Notes: generated by a model not told the origin, from the letters alone. A stretch of 64,000 nt of DNA from Candidatus Litorirhabdus singularis (GCF_026262625.1 NZ_SHNN01000001.1:682001-746000); one strand, 5' to 3'. Counted from the first letter of the stretch, positions 18,101 through 27,036 are shown. Numbers and translations are program-made.

Positions 18101-18943
18101 TGCTTCGCCTGTACCCATAAGGAAAGCGTAAAACTGCTGCAATGGCTCTGGATCCAAACGCTCGACCTTGGTCACCGAGCGCTGTGGTACCTCCCAGGGT
18201 GTGTCACTAAAGGCGGACAACTGCACCTGCATTTTGGCAAGGCGGCCGCTCGCCTTCACTGCGTAGCCTTGTTCAGGCACAGGCGCCAGACTAAAACCAA
18301 TATCCGCTCCGTCGACCCCCATAACTTGAGGTAGCAGTTTCAGGCGGCCTTCAATATCAGTCAGCTGCAGCAGGGCGGGCAAGGACGTAATATCGGCTTC
18401 AATACGTAAATCGCCGCCAGGGCGCGGGCTGGTCCAGTACAGACTGGCGCCCCCATCAGGCTGTCGACGCCAGCCGACCTGCATGATTGGCCAGGCCTTA
18501 TCATCCGCTGTCACATAGCGTCCCTGAGCCAGATCAAGCCGATTGGGTAACCACGGCTCCAGAAACTGATAAGCGTCGGGCGACGTATCCTGCTGTTGCC
18601 AACGCGAAGGCTTCACGGAGAGATCATCAACCGCAACCTCAATCAGGCGTATCTCGCCACGCAGCAGTTTCGCCCAGCTCAATCCTACTCTGACTGCAGT
18701 GGCATCGATCAGCGGGTCTTTGGGGTCGCCTAAAAGCACTCTGGCAGTACTGGCATTAAAACCAATGAGATCAACATCGATTTTCTCAATACTTACCGGT
18801 AGCCCCAAAATAGGAGTCAATCGACCCGCCAATTCGTAATCCAAAATCCCTCCGACAATGCGCTGGGCACTGGCGATCAGGACAATCAGTAAGAACAGCG
18901 AACTGCCGATGATGAGGAAGCGCTTCAGGGGTTGCTGTCTCAA
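15176..18943 (-). CDS. AsmA-family / DUF748-like inner-membrane-anchored periplasmic protein
   Basis: A 1255-aa protein with one N-terminal membrane helix (about 9-27) and a long repetitive beta-rich periplasmic part, as in AsmA, YhdP and TamB-like proteins thought to bridge the envelope and move phospholipids. The N-terminal segment GLPVSIEKIDVDLIGFNAS and the C-terminal AsmA-type block (about 1065-1200: GRIGFLTADVAGSLVKGLIP, NLLGKMEVDLG) support the family. The start is TTG without a clear ribosome site. In Pseudomonas an asmA gene stands next to mutY; here about 6 kb containing the tRNA repeats and PEP-CTERM genes separates them. Confidence 0.8.
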   Translation of the reverse strand: MRQQPLKRFLIIGSSLFLLIVLIASAQRIVGGILDYELAGRLTPILGLPVSIEKIDVDLIGFNASTARVLLGDPKDPLIDATAVRVGLSWAKLLRGEIRLIEVAVDDLSVKPSRWQQQDTSPDAYQFLEPWLPNRLDLAQGRYVTADDKAWPIMQVGWRRQPDGGASLYWTSPRPGGDLRIEADITSLPALLQLTDIEGRLKLLPQVMGVDGADIGFSLAPVPEQGYAVKASGRLAKMQVQLSAFSDTPWEVPQRSVTKVERLDPEPLQQFYAFLMGTGEASSLEEKLLKPVPQLALPRHQAILEISSLTISGDALTDNRVIFSSGESGLQVESAISHGPGGVLNWSGGLHNLDQGLSLELEARLTASEDGKGLLPSRLNAQWLWQEGTASVSGRGSSWGALVDDLEGAFALAGFHLGETRTPLLFKAQLDRSPKSLVLQPLQLEVGSAAIFGRLEFAGGGDRRLHTTLRGGGLDLSFMFNPSDDDTQVGVAMPAFLLRYPGVDLNWDIELEAIKIPIADLAGSSIKVVRDAAGGKLEAELQGHTGGELDMLLSWENQPAQPIQVKLDILLRNLNLDRTFGQDGYGLDSRTNGSLEFTSTGEGLEDIFTAMRGSADLSVKLLPENGWSRNEATDSEIGLAGHASLILGSSRIIGVKISELRIASLSQDVTGDISMQANRTPWLIAGLRSSQLDLGPVIDSLPASDPQSDPLDFLRELGASRISLDAGKVTYGGIEVHDLAMTIDAERDAFRVSKLDFDYEGAQVSSQAQLDWHAEETALNASADFKGLVLEGLLQPNPDLPNPLLQGGLKIASHGRSLTDLVNDLQVQLRLESAANKRQQLDERRYVEADITRRADGVDVNLGAFVWAGSDLRGELSYTRGDPAEIDLNLVAGTLNLEPWESVVKVPAEPPAQLSLLQEATRATTEAVRELLSAPYRQLNSSDAKGMASGTTVFRPDPYDLSLLSRFNVKLYGSLEHIRSQAGTARDVTYAANLRDGTLSFDAGVGALNGGEALLEVRYAGVQHPPQASLLARFKDVYKTGAKQSYPQSGYFELRSEGDNAAALAANLDGLVYLELGQGPFNFGRIGFLTADVAGSLVKGLIPSAKHRAPKLNCAITLGTFKDGVGITPYGYAARTRSANLLGKMEVDLGREQIKASFRSRSREGMGISIGNAFSNTVSVQGPLSHPQIVPNTGSLLFRSWAAYMTVGMSILGESMYNRVLASADPCEAIRVKIRENICVSEQPIASSPLVCPSP

Positions 18944-19054
18944 TAGGGGATTTTAAGCCAGCTTAGCAGACAGTGACGCCAGCCGAAATCATCAATGGCT
19001 CTGCTCGTGGCAGCGCCGAACTGTGACCAGCAAGGTAGGCATTGACGACCGTCT

Positions 19055-19078
19055 ATATGTCCACTATTCTAGACATAT
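19055..19078 (+). promoter_or_regulatory. Likely ArsR operator overlapping the arsR start
   Basis: Arms ATATGTC (19055-19061) and GACATAT (19072-19078) with a 10-bp spacer form an inverted repeat that covers the first bases of the arsR start codon. ArsR-family repressors bind such AT-rich dyads, so autoregulation is expected. Confidence 0.6.
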
Positions 19079-19442
19079 GGATATAAATAACGCCGTCTCA
19101 CTATTTGCCGCTCTGTCACAGGAAACCCGACTGCAAGCATTTCGCTTGCTGGTAAAAGCCGGGCTCCAGGGAATGCCCGCCGGCGCCCTCAGCGAGAAGC
19201 TGGGCACTCCGCACAATACTCTGTCCTTTCACCTGAACCAGTTATCTAGCTGCGGCATTATCAGCTCTCGCCGCGAAGGACGATCGATTATTTACACGGC
19301 AAATTTTGAAGTGATGCACGGCTTGATCGGCTTTATGGTTAAGGACTGCTGCAGTGAGGACTTCGCCAGTATCCAACAGGACCAGGCCAGCGGCTGTTCT
19401 ATTATCGAGTTGGACAATTGCTGCCAACCAACCGAGACATGA
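19077..19442 (+). CDS. arsR: ArsR-family arsenic-responsive repressor
   Basis: Winged-helix repressor (121 aa) of the ars operon. HTH region about 33-65 (LSEKLGTPHNTLSFHLNQL). The vicinal cysteine pairs CC at 91-92 and 115-116 near the C-terminus are candidate As(III) ligands, as in the proteobacterial ArsR subtypes with C-terminal cysteines rather than the CVC motif in the DNA-binding helix. The ATG at 19077 is chosen over an in-frame GTG at 19023 because homology begins there and the operator lies over it. First gene of arsR-arsI-arsC-acr3. Confidence 0.92.
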   Translation: MDINNAVSLFAALSQETRLQAFRLLVKAGLQGMPAGALSEKLGTPHNTLSFHLNQLSSCGIISSRREGRSIIYTANFEVMHGLIGFMVKDCCSEDFASIQQDQASGCSIIELDNCCQPTET

Positions 19443-19453
19443 AGGGGAATACC

Positions 19454-19918
19454 ATGAAGAGAATGCATATTCACGTCGGCGTTGAAAGCCTCAACCAGGG
19501 GGTTACCTTTTACAGCGCCCTGTTTGGCGCAGAACCTACCACTATCAAGGACGATTACGCCAAGTGGATGCTGGAAGATCCGCGTGTCAATTTCGCGATC
19601 TCAACTCGGGGCGACTCAACCGGTGTCGATCATCTCGGTATACAGGTGGACGATGATGCTGAATTGGATGGTGTTCGCGAGCGACTGAAAACAGCCGATG
19701 TCGCCTTGTTCGATGAGGGCGAGACGGTGTGCTGTTACGCCCGCTCAGAAAAGTCATGGGTTGAAGATCCCGCCGGTGTTGCCTGGGAGACCTTCAAGAC
19801 TATGGAACAGGCCGAGTTTTTCGGCCAGGTTGACGCCAGCACGGACGGCGCCTGCTGCGCGCCACAAGAGTCCCCAAAAGCCGCTGAAAAGGCGATTACA
19901 AGCGGCGGTTGCTGCTAA
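19454..19918 (+). CDS. arsI: ArsI/CadI-family VOC metalloenzyme (likely organoarsenical C-As lyase)
   Basis: Non-haem Fe(II) VOC-fold enzyme; ArsI cleaves the carbon-arsenic bond of trivalent methyl- or aryl-arsenicals, releasing As(III). Visible: His7 and His60 and a Glu in WETF as metal ligands, the As-binding pair CC at 93-94 in TVCCYARSEKSWVEDP, and a flexible cysteine-rich tail (CC at 134-135 and 153-154). AAGGGGA precedes the ATG. It overlaps arsC by one base (TAATG). CadI-type cadmium proteins are close relatives; the ars context favours ArsI. Confidence 0.85.
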   Translation: MKRMHIHVGVESLNQGVTFYSALFGAEPTTIKDDYAKWMLEDPRVNFAISTRGDSTGVDHLGIQVDDDAELDGVRERLKTADVALFDEGETVCCYARSEKSWVEDPAGVAWETFKTMEQAEFFGQVDASTDGACCAPQESPKAAEKAITSGGCC

Positions 19919-20328
19919 TGTTAACGGTATTGGTATTGTGCACCGGCAACTCCTGTCGCTCGGTAATGGCTGAAGCTCTCATCAATCATTTGGGTAAGGG
20001 CCGCTATCAAGCCTTTAGCGCCGGCAGTCACCCGGCCGGTTACGTGCACCCCGGGTCACTGCAAACCCTGACCCGTCACGGCATCGCCTTCGATGAGCCA
20101 TACAGTAAGTCCTGGAATGATGTTCTGGAGCAGCCGTTCGATATCGTTATCACCGTATGCGATGAGGCTGCCAACGAGACTTGCCCCGTGTTTTTGGGCG
20201 ACTGTAAAAAACTGCATTGGAGCACGCCGGACCCCGCTCACGTTGACGGCAGTGCAAGCGAGATAGACGCGGCTTTCGATCAGGCCTTTGACATGCTGCA
20301 ACAGCGCATTAAGAGCGAGCTACTATGA
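19918..20328 (+). CDS. arsC: Arsenate reductase, low-molecular-weight phosphatase type
   Basis: Reduces As(V) to As(III). N-terminal loop LCTGNSCRS (nucleophile Cys8), then Cys81 and Cys89 in [11 protein letters not shown], the same three-cysteine pattern as the thioredoxin-coupled ArsC of Gram-positive plasmids; the acid DP is in STPDPAH. Start ATG overlaps the arsI stop; its own stop overlaps the acr3 start (ATGA), giving a tightly coupled operon. Confidence 0.93.
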   Translation: MLTVLVLCTGNSCRSVMAEALINHLGKGRYQAFSAGSHPAGYVHPGSLQTLTRHGIAFDEPYSKSWNDVLEQPFDIVITVCDEAANETCPVFLGDCKKLHWSTPDPAHVDGSASEIDAAFDQAFDMLQQRIKSELL

Positions 20329-21380
20329 CCTCCGATAACACTTCGCCAATGGGATTGTTCGAACGTTACCTGTCGCTGTGGGTAGGGCTGTGCATCGCCG
20401 GCGGCGTGGTACTGGGCCTGCTTTGGCCTGGGCTGTTCACGGTGATCGCCGACATAGAATACGCCAGCGTAAACCTGGTGGTAGCCGTATTCATCTGGGT
20501 CATGATTTACCCGATGATGATCAATGTGGACTTTGCTTCACTGAAAGATGTTGGCAAAAAACCCAAGGGGCTATGCATAACCCTGGTGGTCAACTGGCTG
20601 ATCAAACCGTTTACCATGGCCGGGCTGGGCATACTGTTTTTCGAGGTCTTGTTTGCCGGACTGGTGGCTCCGGAAACCGCCAAAGAATACATCGCAGGCA
20701 TGATATTACTGGGCGTGGCTCCGTGCACCGCAATGGTATTTGTCTGGAGCCAGCTGGTGCGTGGCGATGCCAACTACACCCTGGTACAGGTATCTATCAA
20801 CGATATTATTATGGTTTTCGCATTTGCACCGCTGGCGGCACTGCTACTGGGCGTCACCGATATCATAGTGCCCTGGGAAACGCTGCTGCTGTCAGTGATG
20901 CTGTATGTAGTCATTCCACTGGCTGCCGGGGCTTTCACGCGCAAGCTGCTGAACGGGTCCGGCACCACGGAACGCATCGATGAGTTCACCCGGAAAATAA
21001 AACCGGCTTCGGTGATGGGTCTGTTGGCGACCGTGGTTTTACTGTTTGGATTTCAGGCACAAACCATTGTTGAGAAACCACTGGTGATCGTCCTCATTGC
21101 CATACCCCTGTTGATACAAAGCTATGGCATATTTGCGGTTGCCTATGGCTGGGCCTATCTATGGCGGGTACCGTTCAGCACCGCCGCGCCAGCCGCCTTG
21201 ATTGGTACTTCCAACTTTTTTGAGCTGGCGGTGGCGGTAGCTATCAGCCTGTTTGGACTCAACTCTGGTGCGGCTCTAGCCACGGTCGTTGGGGTGCTAG
21301 TGGAAGTACCTGTGATGTTATCGCTGGTAGCGCTGGCCAACGGCACCCGCCATTGGTTCGACAGTCGCACAGGCCAATAG
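20325..21380 (+). CDS. acr3: ACR3-family arsenite efflux permease
   Basis: Ten-helix inner-membrane transporter that exports As(III), driven by the proton gradient. The conserved TM4 motif [15 protein letters not shown] with the essential Cys and the TM9 region [21 protein letters not shown] with the essential Glu are present; 351 aa is normal. It completes the detoxification route: ArsI frees As(III), ArsC makes As(III) from arsenate, ACR3 exports it. No terminator is obvious after it. Confidence 0.95.
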   Translation: MTSDNTSPMGLFERYLSLWVGLCIAGGVVLGLLWPGLFTVIADIEYASVNLVVAVFIWVMIYPMMINVDFASLKDVGKKPKGLCITLVVNWLIKPFTMAGLGILFFEVLFAGLVAPETAKEYIAGMILLGVAPCTAMVFVWSQLVRGDANYTLVQVSINDIIMVFAFAPLAALLLGVTDIIVPWETLLLSVMLYVVIPLAAGAFTRKLLNGSGTTERIDEFTRKIKPASVMGLLATVVLLFGFQAQTIVEKPLVIVLIAIPLLIQSYGIFAVAYGWAYLWRVPFSTAAPAALIGTSNFFELAVAVAISLFGLNSGAALATVVGVLVEVPVMLSLVALANGTRHWFDSRTGQ

Positions 21381-21391
21381 ACCGGGCACCG

Positions 21392-21574
21392 CTAGGACTC
21401 AGGTTCCGGCGGCGTTAGCCGCTGGTTCAGATAAGACACGCCCAGCAGGCACAGCCCCATGAACGAGGCTGTTCTTAGCAAGCCTTCCAGCCCCGACATA
21501 TCCCACAGGAACAGTTTCGCTACAACCAGACACACCAGTACAACAAGAACAATCGCTACTGCAAAAAATTCCAC
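21392..21574 (-). CDS. Small two-helix membrane protein resembling the C-terminal end of DUF2339 proteins
   Basis: 60 aa from a GTG start; the frame stays open a few codons upstream but no ATG exists. The segment AKLFLWDMSGLEGLLRTASF followed by a hydrophobic stretch and YLNQR closely resembles the end of large DUF2339 membrane proteins. It is therefore either a relict of a larger gene or a free-standing small protein. It lies downstream of asnB on the same strand. Confidence 0.4.
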   Translation of the reverse strand: MEFFAVAIVLVVLVCLVVAKLFLWDMSGLEGLLRTASFMGLCLLGVSYLNQRLTPPEPES

Positions 21575-21671
21575 GCCAGAATCCCCGGTGCCAGCTAGGG
21601 AGCATACCTATTCATGCGCTGCCTGAAGTGACTAACTTGCCGTCAACACAATCGGTACTGGACCCAACGCT

Positions 21672-23606
21672 TTAAGGACTGCTCATACCGAAGCGCTGAT
21701 GCATCAGCGTCATACTCAGCACGCGATTCAACAAGTTATCCAATAGCGCTTGCTGCTCAAACGGCAGGTCGGGCATAGCGGCAAACGCCTTGCGCACGGC
21801 AGCGGGATCAAACACCGGTTGATCCTCCAGCGCCTTGCTATGAAATGTATCAGCGTACAACTGATACAGCCCGTCATTGTCACTGGCCTTAGCGGGCGGC
21901 GTTGCAAAGGGATGCTTCTCGCGGTTGTAGACCTCTTCAATGATCACATCCCGAGCAGCCTCGCGCAGAACGTGTTTTTCGCGCATGCCCTTTATTTTCA
22001 TGTGAATAGGCATATGCGCACTAAACTCCGCCACCCGAGTATCCAGAAACGGTACCCGGCCCTCAATGGAGTGTGCCATTTCCATGCGGTCACTGAGGAA
22101 GGTGAGAATAAAATTGGGTAGATGAATACGCGACCAGGAATACAACCCTTGATTGAGCGGGTCACGGCCGCTCATTTGACTGGCAACCGGCAGCCGCGCC
22201 AGACTCATGGCGTAGGGATTAATGCCGGCAACCCTGGCCGTCAGATCGGCACTGAACAGCTCTCGGGTTTTGTCACCCATGCCGGCAAATATCTCCATCC
22301 AGGACGGCACAAAACCCAGTTGCCGTTCTACCAGATCCAACTCAGCACAGCGCGCACCCTCATTACCCACCAAAGCGGGCACTGCCTTATTGCTCTCGCG
22401 CATTTCCGCCAACAATCGCTGCACCGTGGCTGGGTCCTGACTTTCACTGTTGTAGAGCAACAGATCGCGGCGAAACGGCACGTAGCCGCCCAACATTTCA
22501 TCGGCGCCCTCGCCGGTAAACACCACTTTTATGCCGGCGTCACGCACCGCACGGCTAAGCAGGTATTTGGCCACACCATGACCATTAACAAACGGCGTCT
22601 CTGCATGCCATACCGCATCACTGTAGTAATCGGCCAGGTCATTGGCACCAACTGGCACCGGATTATAATTGGCTCCACATAATTTCGCCTGCTGCTCAGC
22701 CAGCGCACTTTCGTCAAACAGAGCGTCGTCAAACGCCAGGGTAAACGCTCGAATCGGTTTCGTTGCCATGGTCTGAGCCAGGCCCAGTACTGCACAAGAA
22801 TCAATACCACCACTAAGATAGGAGGCCACTTCAACATCAGCCACCATGCGCTCAGATATGGCATCACTCAAAACTTCGCGAAAGCCCGCTACTACTTCCT
22901 CATCACTGCGCGAGTCAGTCGCCAGCTCCTCCGCGGTAGGGAAATCCATATCCCAGTACGGGTACAGCGAAACTTGACCATTCTGAGCCACCGCATAATG
23001 ACCTGGCGGTACCGTGTAAATACCCTGAAACAGACTATGGCTGTGCGGCCGCACCAGGTAAGACTCCTGCAGCAAAGCCTGCGGGCACCAGCGCGCCGGC
23101 ACACCCAATTCCAACAACGCTTTGATCTCAGAGGCAAAAAACACTTCGCCGTTATGCACGGCGTAATACAGGGGGTTAATTCCGAAGCGGTCACGGATGG
23201 CAATCATGGCGCGGTTGCGCTGATCCGCAATTAACACCGCATACTCACCGCGCAAGTGCTGACACATGTTCATACCTTCGCGCAGGTATAGGTGTAACGC
23301 GATCTCACTGTCGGAGTCGGTCTTGAATTGACAGCCCTCGCGTTGCAAATTTTCGCGGATTTTGCGGTAACCGTAGAACTCGCCGTTGACCACCATTTGC
23401 ACATTGCCATCGTGATCCGACAGCGGCTGCGATCCATTGTCGAGACCAATAATGGAAAGCCGGGTATGACCCAGAAAACTGGCTCCGTCCTCGGCTATCC
23501 AACGACCCCGCGAATCAGGGCCACGATGATGCAGGCTTTCCAGCGCCGCTTCCAATCGGCCCGACTCCAAGGTGCCGCGCAAGGTACCGCCAACTATTCC
23601 ACACAT
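21672..23606 (-). CDS. asnB: Asparagine synthase (glutamine-hydrolysing) family amidotransferase
   Basis: Two-domain enzyme of 644 aa: N-terminal class II glutaminase with Cys2 nucleophile (MCGIVGG, then HHRGPDSRG and MVVNGEFYG), and C-terminal synthetase with the PPi loop SYLSGGIDSC. AGGAAG stands about eight bases before the ATG at 23606; longer in-frame extension upstream is not homologous. The substrate may be aspartate, but paralogues also amidate sugars or peptides, and exosortase-linked AsnB-like proteins are known; since CTERM genes occur nearby that alternative stays open. Confidence 0.88.
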   Translation of the reverse strand: MCGIVGGTLRGTLESGRLEAALESLHHRGPDSRGRWIAEDGASFLGHTRLSIIGLDNGSQPLSDHDGNVQMVVNGEFYGYRKIRENLQREGCQFKTDSDSEIALHLYLREGMNMCQHLRGEYAVLIADQRNRAMIAIRDRFGINPLYYAVHNGEVFFASEIKALLELGVPARWCPQALLQESYLVRPHSHSLFQGIYTVPPGHYAVAQNGQVSLYPYWDMDFPTAEELATDSRSDEEVVAGFREVLSDAISERMVADVEVASYLSGGIDSCAVLGLAQTMATKPIRAFTLAFDDALFDESALAEQQAKLCGANYNPVPVGANDLADYYSDAVWHAETPFVNGHGVAKYLLSRAVRDAGIKVVFTGEGADEMLGGYVPFRRDLLLYNSESQDPATVQRLLAEMRESNKAVPALVGNEGARCAELDLVERQLGFVPSWMEIFAGMGDKTRELFSADLTARVAGINPYAMSLARLPVASQMSGRDPLNQGLYSWSRIHLPNFILTFLSDRMEMAHSIEGRVPFLDTRVAEFSAHMPIHMKIKGMREKHVLREAARDVIIEEVYNREKHPFATPPAKASDNDGLYQLYADTFHSKALEDQPVFDPAAVRKAFAAMPDLPFEQQALLDNLLNRVLSMTLMHQRFGMSSP

Positions 23607-23774
23607 AGCTCGTCTTCCTGAAATACCAGCAGATAGTGTAGACCATTGCCGTCGACGTGCATCAACCGAGCCGTGCTGGCTTCCGCGACCATCATGGCCA
23701 CGACTGCAGTTATCGTCGGTGTAAACTTCCTCGGACTGGCCAGCCCAGCTGATTACCGCAGTGTATTCCGGCAT
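23594..23774 (-). pseudogene. Possible frameshifted 60-residue gene overlapping the asnB start
   Basis: One frame begins MPEYTAVISWAGQSEEVYTDD; after a net one-base shift another frame continues MVAEASTARLMHVDGNG and HYLLVFQEDELCVE to a TAG ten bases inside asnB. Both parts look protein-like and the length from ATG to stop (181 bp) misses a multiple of three by one. No family recognised. Confidence 0.3.
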
Positions 23775-23886
23775 TGATCTGCCTGCTGTAAGATCACCCC
23801 AATAGACACAACACATATTGTTTGAACAGCTTAACACCGGCGCATTGCTGGCTGAATGACCTCTCGTATCCTAAAAGGACCACCCA

Positions 23887-24273
23887 ATGATCAAGTCACT
23901 GTATCGCGCGCTTCCCGTTACACTGGTAATGCTGACCGGCACGCACCTGCCCGGGGCGGCAGCCGACGAGCTTACAGATGCCTCCATGGCCTTATGCGAA
24001 AAAGTCCGTAGCTGTGTCATGGCCGAGATGGGCGGTCAGATCAGCCCCCAGATACAGGCCATGCTTGAACCAACTCTTGACCAGATGTGCGAAACCATGA
24101 AAAACCAGGTCACCCAGGTGCCTGCAGATCACGAGATGTATCAACCGGCGCTGGAATGCCTGCAAAGCCTTGAGAAAATCTCTTGCGCCACTATGACCAG
24201 CGGCGAAGACTTCATCACAGAGCCGTGCCGAAAATACGAAGATCGGGGTAAGCAGGCGCTCGGTATCGAGTAA
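23887..24273 (+). CDS. Secreted six-cysteine protein, function unknown
   Basis: 128 aa with a signal peptide cut near GAAA (residues 23-26). The mature part is helical and has six cysteines in the order C-x(n)-SC, QMC, LEC, SC, PC, compatible with three disulfides in the periplasm. AAAAGGA lies before the ATG. No family is recognised. It sits alone between the asnB and CrtC-like genes, which are both on the other strand. Confidence 0.7.
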   Translation: MIKSLYRALPVTLVMLTGTHLPGAAADELTDASMALCEKVRSCVMAEMGGQISPQIQAMLEPTLDQMCETMKNQVTQVPADHEMYQPALECLQSLEKISCATMTSGEDFITEPCRKYEDRGKQALGIE

Positions 24274-24282
24274 GCGGCCAGC

Positions 24283-25404
24283 TTAGTCTGCTACCGCCTC
24301 AAAGGAGTCGAAACCATAGGGATCATGAGCGCCAATGCTCATGTTCTCGAACATACCCCAGGTAACATCACCGGTGCTGGTCTCAAACCGCACCAGCGTT
24401 TCGTAGAGCGGCCCCAACTCATTGCGTGCCTCTGGCGTACTCACGTCAAACTCCAAGGCCTCCAGCTTCAGTTCGCCGTGGTACTGACCGTGAGTCCAGT
24501 CTGGCTTGGGGAAATAACCAGTGCCCGCCGCCAGGTAAGCACAGCTAAGCGCCTGCGCTTTGACCGTTATCGGCACGCCCTGATCGTCCTCAAAATACAG
24601 CTCCGCCGTTTCCAGCTCACGGGTGCCACTTCTGTACTTAATGGCGTGGCGTGGCTTGCCCATTTGATGCACGGCCCCACCACGCTCAAAACTGTCTATC
24701 TTGACGCACTCTTCCACCGTAATCTGACCATCGGCATCCTCTTCAATGAACACCTTCATCTGGTAATCATCAAACTGCAAGGGTGCCCACATATGAAAGA
24801 AACCGTACTTCTGGGTGTACTGATTGATATTGATACCCAGCGGCTCGGACTCACCGACCGGACGAATACCCCAGGAATGGTCGCGCACACCCAGATAATC
24901 ATCATAACCAATCTCGATGGCTTCACCTTTGACGCTGAGACTACCCTGCCACCGGCCCATTTGCGTGTAGCGCGAGGTATCCATGGTGATACGAGCACCC
25001 TTGCGCATTACCGTGCGCGGCTCTTCTACCGCCGGTGCGGTGCCGTCAAAGACCAGGTCAAAGGCAATGTCGTGCTCGTTATCCTCACAATAGATGCGCA
25101 GTGTCTTCAGACCTTCCAGCACTTCAACACCAAACGGCCCCACCGTGGTATCTGATCGGTCGCTGCCCAACTCACGTGAGCAGCGCAGCACATGTTGGGT
25201 GCCCTTATAGACAATACAGACAAACGCATCGGTAGTACCGAGATTGGGATACTGACCAATACTGAATACGACAAACAGATCACCTGACTTTGGATGCAGG
25301 TTAAAGTAATAGCGGTCATAGAAATTGCGATCACTGGTCGCAACCTGATCAAAGGTCTCCGGAGTCTGGTGCGCCAGAGTTTCATCCATCGGACTTATGG
25401 GCAT
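24283..25404 (-). CDS. CrtC/AttH-like lipocalin-fold protein (DUF7064/7065 type)
   Basis: 373-aa cytosolic protein built of two lipocalin-like halves. The signature GVRDHSWGIRPVG in the middle and FHMWAPLQFDDYQMKVFIEE are typical of the family containing hydroxyneurosporene synthase-like and sterol/terpenoid-associated proteins; enzymatic role here unknown. The ATG at 25404 has AAGGA eight bases upstream; the longer frame to 25569 is not supported. Such genes often accompany acyl-CoA and steroid-type catabolism, in line with the FadD-like ligase and other catabolic genes of the window. Confidence 0.7.
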   Translation of the reverse strand: MPISPMDETLAHQTPETFDQVATSDRNFYDRYYFNLHPKSGDLFVVFSIGQYPNLGTTDAFVCIVYKGTQHVLRCSRELGSDRSDTTVGPFGVEVLEGLKTLRIYCEDNEHDIAFDLVFDGTAPAVEEPRTVMRKGARITMDTSRYTQMGRWQGSLSVKGEAIEIGYDDYLGVRDHSWGIRPVGESEPLGININQYTQKYGFFHMWAPLQFDDYQMKVFIEEDADGQITVEECVKIDSFERGGAVHQMGKPRHAIKYRSGTRELETAELYFEDDQGVPITVKAQALSCAYLAAGTGYFPKPDWTHGQYHGELKLEALEFDVSTPEARNELGPLYETLVRFETSTGDVTWGMFENMSIGAHDPYGFDSFEAVAD

Positions 25405-25635
25405 ATCAATTTCCTTGTCGGTAGTTGTGCTTGACGCTGACGGTATAGAGTACGGATATTTACTGCAAATTGATCGAGCGCGGCAGCCGAACCACGAGCA
25501 GAATGGTGAAAGCTGCCACCCTGTCAGTATAGTTAAACCGAAGACGCGCCCCGCCGGCCTGCAAGCCAAGACCCAGCGGTAAGGTTAGACGCATTATCTG
25601 CCATACTGACCATCCGTCCCCATGCAGATAACGCC

Positions 25636-26616
25636 ATGAAGCCTTTCACAAGACTACTGCTGAGCCTTGCTTTGCTCAATACAGCCTCAGCACTTTACGC
25701 CAGCCCGGCTGCGCCAATTTCAACCGAGCAGTTTGATCAATGGCTGCAGCAAGTGTCCAACAATGGCCGCTGGGGCAGCGCTGACGAACTGGGCACGTTG
25801 AATCTGATACAGCCAGCGCAGCGCAAGGCGGCCGCTGTATTGGTGCGCGATGGCATCAGTATTTCCCTATCGCTGCCGCTGAACAAACACGGCGACGCTG
25901 TGAACACCTTGCCGTTTGAGCACAAACTGAAAGTGGAGTTATTTGGCAGTCAGGTGGTGGCCAGCGATCGCTACTCTATTGAATACCACGGCGCTGCCCA
26001 CTCACACATGGACGGCCTGCCGCATGTTCTCAGCAAGGGCAAAATGTATAACGGTTTTCCCGCCTCAGACTTACAGCCAAGCGGCGCCCTGCACCTGGGC
26101 ATTGAGAATGCCCATGCGGGTATTGTCTCGCGCGGCGTGCTGGTAGACATGGCCTGGTTCAAGGGCGTCGATTACCTGAGCGCAGGGACAGCTATCACCA
26201 TAAGCGACCTCGAAGCCTGGGAGCGTCGCACCCGCATAACGTTGGGCAGCGGCGATGTATTGCTGTTGCGCACCGGGCGCTGGGAGCAGGTGCGCCAAAG
26301 CGGCAGCGCTATAACACTGGCATCGGCGCCGGGCCTGCACGCCTCGGTGGCAACCTGGCTGCATGCACGTGGTGTGGCCGTACTGGGCAGTGATGTAGTA
26401 GCTGATGTCATGCCTTCAGGCATGGCCGATCGCGCAATTCCGCTGCACGAACTGGCACTGGCAGCCATGGGTATGCCACTGCTGGACAACCTCGATCTGG
26501 ACGCGGCTGCCGACTATGCCCGCCAGCAAGGGCGCTGGACCTTTATGTTTGTCGGCGCACCGCTGCGTATTCCTGGTGGCACCGGCTCGCCACTGAACCC
26601 GCTGGCAATATTCTAA
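25636..26616 (+). CDS. Exported cyclase-family metal hydrolase (kynurenine formamidase-like)
   Basis: 326 aa with signal peptide (cut near LYAS, residue 23). Cyclase fold with the metal motif region EYHGAAHSHMDGLPHV; the usual HxGTHxDxPxH is recognisable but altered (Ala for Thr, Gly for Pro position). GDVLLLRTGRW and GVAVLGSDVVADVMPSG are further family blocks. Likely a periplasmic amidase or lactone/cyclic ester hydrolase; the substrate is not readable. It converges with the DoxX gene with a four-base overlap of the 3' ends. Confidence 0.85.
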   Translation: MKPFTRLLLSLALLNTASALYASPAAPISTEQFDQWLQQVSNNGRWGSADELGTLNLIQPAQRKAAAVLVRDGISISLSLPLNKHGDAVNTLPFEHKLKVELFGSQVVASDRYSIEYHGAAHSHMDGLPHVLSKGKMYNGFPASDLQPSGALHLGIENAHAGIVSRGVLVDMAWFKGVDYLSAGTAITISDLEAWERRTRITLGSGDVLLLRTGRWEQVRQSGSAITLASAPGLHASVATWLHARGVAVLGSDVVADVMPSGMADRAIPLHELALAAMGMPLLDNLDLDAAADYARQQGRWTFMFVGAPLRIPGGTGSPLNPLAIF

Positions 26617-27026
26617 CCAGCCTTGCTAGCGGTGGTTTCCAGCTGCGTAGACGGCGCACGGGTACTCCACCAGATAACCCACAACAGCACCACCTGAATC
26701 ACCAGCCGAACGCTGAGCATCATTTCAGGCACATCCGGAAATAGTTCCGGGTGCAGCCACATATGCACATTGGCGGGCGTCACCGCCAGCACCAGCAGTA
26801 TCAGACAGTTGCCTGCCAGCTGACGCCAGCGCGGCAACAAAATACCCAGCGCGCCGAGAATCTCGAACACCCCGGAGATATAAACAATCTCCAGGTGCCA
26901 GCCGATCCAGGGCGGCATAATGGCAACAAAAAAATCTGCATTGGTAAAATGCTGTATGCCGCCGCCCATAAACCACAGGAAAACCACCGCCAACCCCAAA
27001 TACTGCCACCTGAACCAGCTAAACAT
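26613..27026 (-). CDS. DoxX-family membrane protein
   Basis: 137 aa with four membrane helices; the FMGGGIQHFTNADFFVAIMP and GVFEILGALGILLP segments are typical of DoxX/SURF4-like small membrane proteins. ATG at 27026 chosen: GGGGG lies six bases before it. It follows the haloalkane dehalogenase by 10 bp on the same strand and is probably co-transcribed. Role unknown; some relatives take part in quinone-linked redox stress pathways. Confidence 0.75.
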   Translation of the reverse strand: MFSWFRWQYLGLAVVFLWFMGGGIQHFTNADFFVAIMPPWIGWHLEIVYISGVFEILGALGILLPRWRQLAGNCLILLVLAVTPANVHMWLHPELFPDVPEMMLSVRLVIQVVLLWVIWWSTRAPSTQLETTASKAG

Positions 27027-27036
27027 TCGCAACCCC

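Noticed and set aside
23607-23837. N-terminal extension of AsnB in the same frame
   Set aside because: Class II amidotransferases need Cys2 at the N-terminus (MCGIVGG), and a ribosome site precedes that ATG.
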